Shown here in pieces: positions 5,956 through 6,538 of a DNA stretch of 6,538 bases. The translations under genes were made by a program, and so were the position numbers. The notes under the pieces were generated by a model, which was not told where the DNA came from, searched no databases, and was given only the letters and a program-made list of their open reading frames with translations. Each line of letters starts with the position of its first letter. The first letter of the stretch is position 1. This DNA comes from JBNJDW01 sp051745265 (GTDB lineage Bacteria > Pseudomonadota > Alphaproteobacteria > Micavibrionales > CSBR16-224), in contig JBNJDW010000105.1 of NCBI GenBank assembly GCA_051745265.1, positions 1-6,538 of the forward strand. Reading direction: 5' to 3'.

Positions 5956-5959
5956 TAAA

Positions 5960-6538
5960 TCAATAAAACGCTTTGACGATTTCAACAGCTTCAGCAAGAC
6001 CGATGCGTTCGATTTCGACGCCTTCGGGAAAGGCGCTGCACAGCCGGGTCGGCAGCATGGGGTCGAGCATAATGAAAATACCGCGATCCTCGGAGCTGCG
6101 GATCAACCGGCCATAGGCCTGTTTCAACCGGGCGCGGGTCAGCAGATCATCATAGCCTTTGCCAAAATGGCTGCGGCGGGCCTTGTGCAGGATATGGGGC
6201 CGCGGCCAGGGCACACGGTCAAAGACAATCATCCGCAGCGATCTGCCCGGCACATCCATACCATCCCGCGTCGCATCAGTGCCAAACAGGATAGCGTCTT
6301 CCTCGTCCCGGAACATATCAATCAGGGTTGAGACATTCAGCCCGTCCAGATGCTGGGCATAGAGCGAGAACCCCGCCCCTTCCAGATCATGGCCGATCTG
6401 CTCATAGACCTGTCTTTGACGTTGAATGGCGGTAAACAGGTTCAGCGTGCCGCCGCCCGCGGCAAAATTCAGCGCCCGATAGGCGGCCGCCACCTGCTTT
6501 GTATCGGTTTTGGGAATATCCTTGATGACCAGAATCCG
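5960..6538 (-). CDS. DinG-family ATP-dependent DNA helicase, C-terminal part (cut by window edge)
   Basis: The last 192 codons of a superfamily-2 helicase of the DinG/XPD type are visible; the frame stays open to base 6538, so the ATP-binding half is outside the window. These enzymes unwind DNA in the 5'-to-3' direction and act in repair or at transcription-replication conflicts. Visible motifs fit the C-terminal helicase domain. GGGTLNLFTAIQRQRQVYEQI-type motif IV lies near residues 28-48. FGTDATRDGMDVPGRSLRMI is motif V. FDRVPWPRPHILHKARR is the family's 'PF..P' segment. LKQAYGRLIRSSEDRGIFIM is motif VI with its Gln and Arg finger residues. The wording 'TDATRDGMDVPG' instead of 'SFWEGVDVPG' is the form I know from alphaproteobacterial homologues. 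An internal GTG at 6493 is not a real start, because conserved-looking sequence (RILVIKDIPKTD) continues upstream. Whether an iron-sulfur cluster domain exists cannot be seen. Confidence 0.9.
   Translation of the reverse strand, partial: RILVIKDIPKTDTKQVAAAYRALNFAAGGGTLNLFTAIQRQRQVYEQIGHDLEGAGFSLYAQHLDGLNVSTLIDMFRDEEDAILFGTDATRDGMDVPGRSLRMIVFDRVPWPRPHILHKARRSHFGKGYDDLLTRARLKQAYGRLIRSSEDRGIFIMLDPMLPTRLCSAFPEGVEIERIGLAEAVEIVKAFY

Noticed and set aside
5960..6493. Helicase fragment as a complete short gene starting at GTG 6493
   Set aside because: The frame stays open to the window edge with plausible helicase sequence, so the gene is simply cut by the window, not a short stand-alone gene.

Overview
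The window reads as a chromosomal segment of an alphaproteobacterium. The evidence is the gene order hemC, hemD, a mitofilin-like (Mic60) gene, hemY on one strand, which is a hallmark of that class, together with a DinG-type helicase C-terminus of the alphaproteobacterial form. G+C is moderate and uneven: 60-base samples counted by hand are about 60% in hemC and in the helicase, but about 35% in part of the central unknown cluster. I cannot assign a genus. A divergent Rhodospirillales- or Micavibrio-like lineage is a guess only.

Every gene I support is on the minus strand, so transcription runs from high to low coordinates. From 6538 to 5960 is the C-terminal part of the helicase, cut by the window edge. 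From 5899 to 3844 lies a cluster of four genes that I do not recognise as any named family: 229, 90, 85 and 214 residues. Two of them (229 and 214 aa) are each built from two copies of one two-helix membrane repeat. The 85-residue ORF is a fragment of the same repeat. The 90-residue ORF is a different small membrane protein with its own good promoter and ribosome-binding site. From 3754 to 1 is the tetrapyrrole block: hemC (porphobilinogen deaminase), hemD (uroporphyrinogen-III synthase), a Mic60-like gene 3 bases after hemD, and the first 66 codons of hemY.

HemC and HemD perform consecutive steps: four porphobilinogens to hydroxymethylbilane, then cyclisation to uroporphyrinogen III. HemY and the Mic60 homologue are inner-membrane proteins that conventionally travel with them. 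The Mic60-like protein here is unusual: its predicted cytoplasmic head carries a helix-turn-helix domain and an arginine-rich 'DRR' repeat region before the transmembrane segment.

The main candidates for something undescribed are the duplicated-repeat membrane family beside hemC and the HTH-Mic60 fusion. Secondary observations are a possible leaderless hemC transcript, an in-frame TAG between the 90-aa and 85-aa ORFs, and overlapping TTAA palindromes upstream of the cluster. No RNA genes, insertion sequences, CRISPR arrays or attachment sites were seen. No gene-free stretch exceeds about 130 bases.
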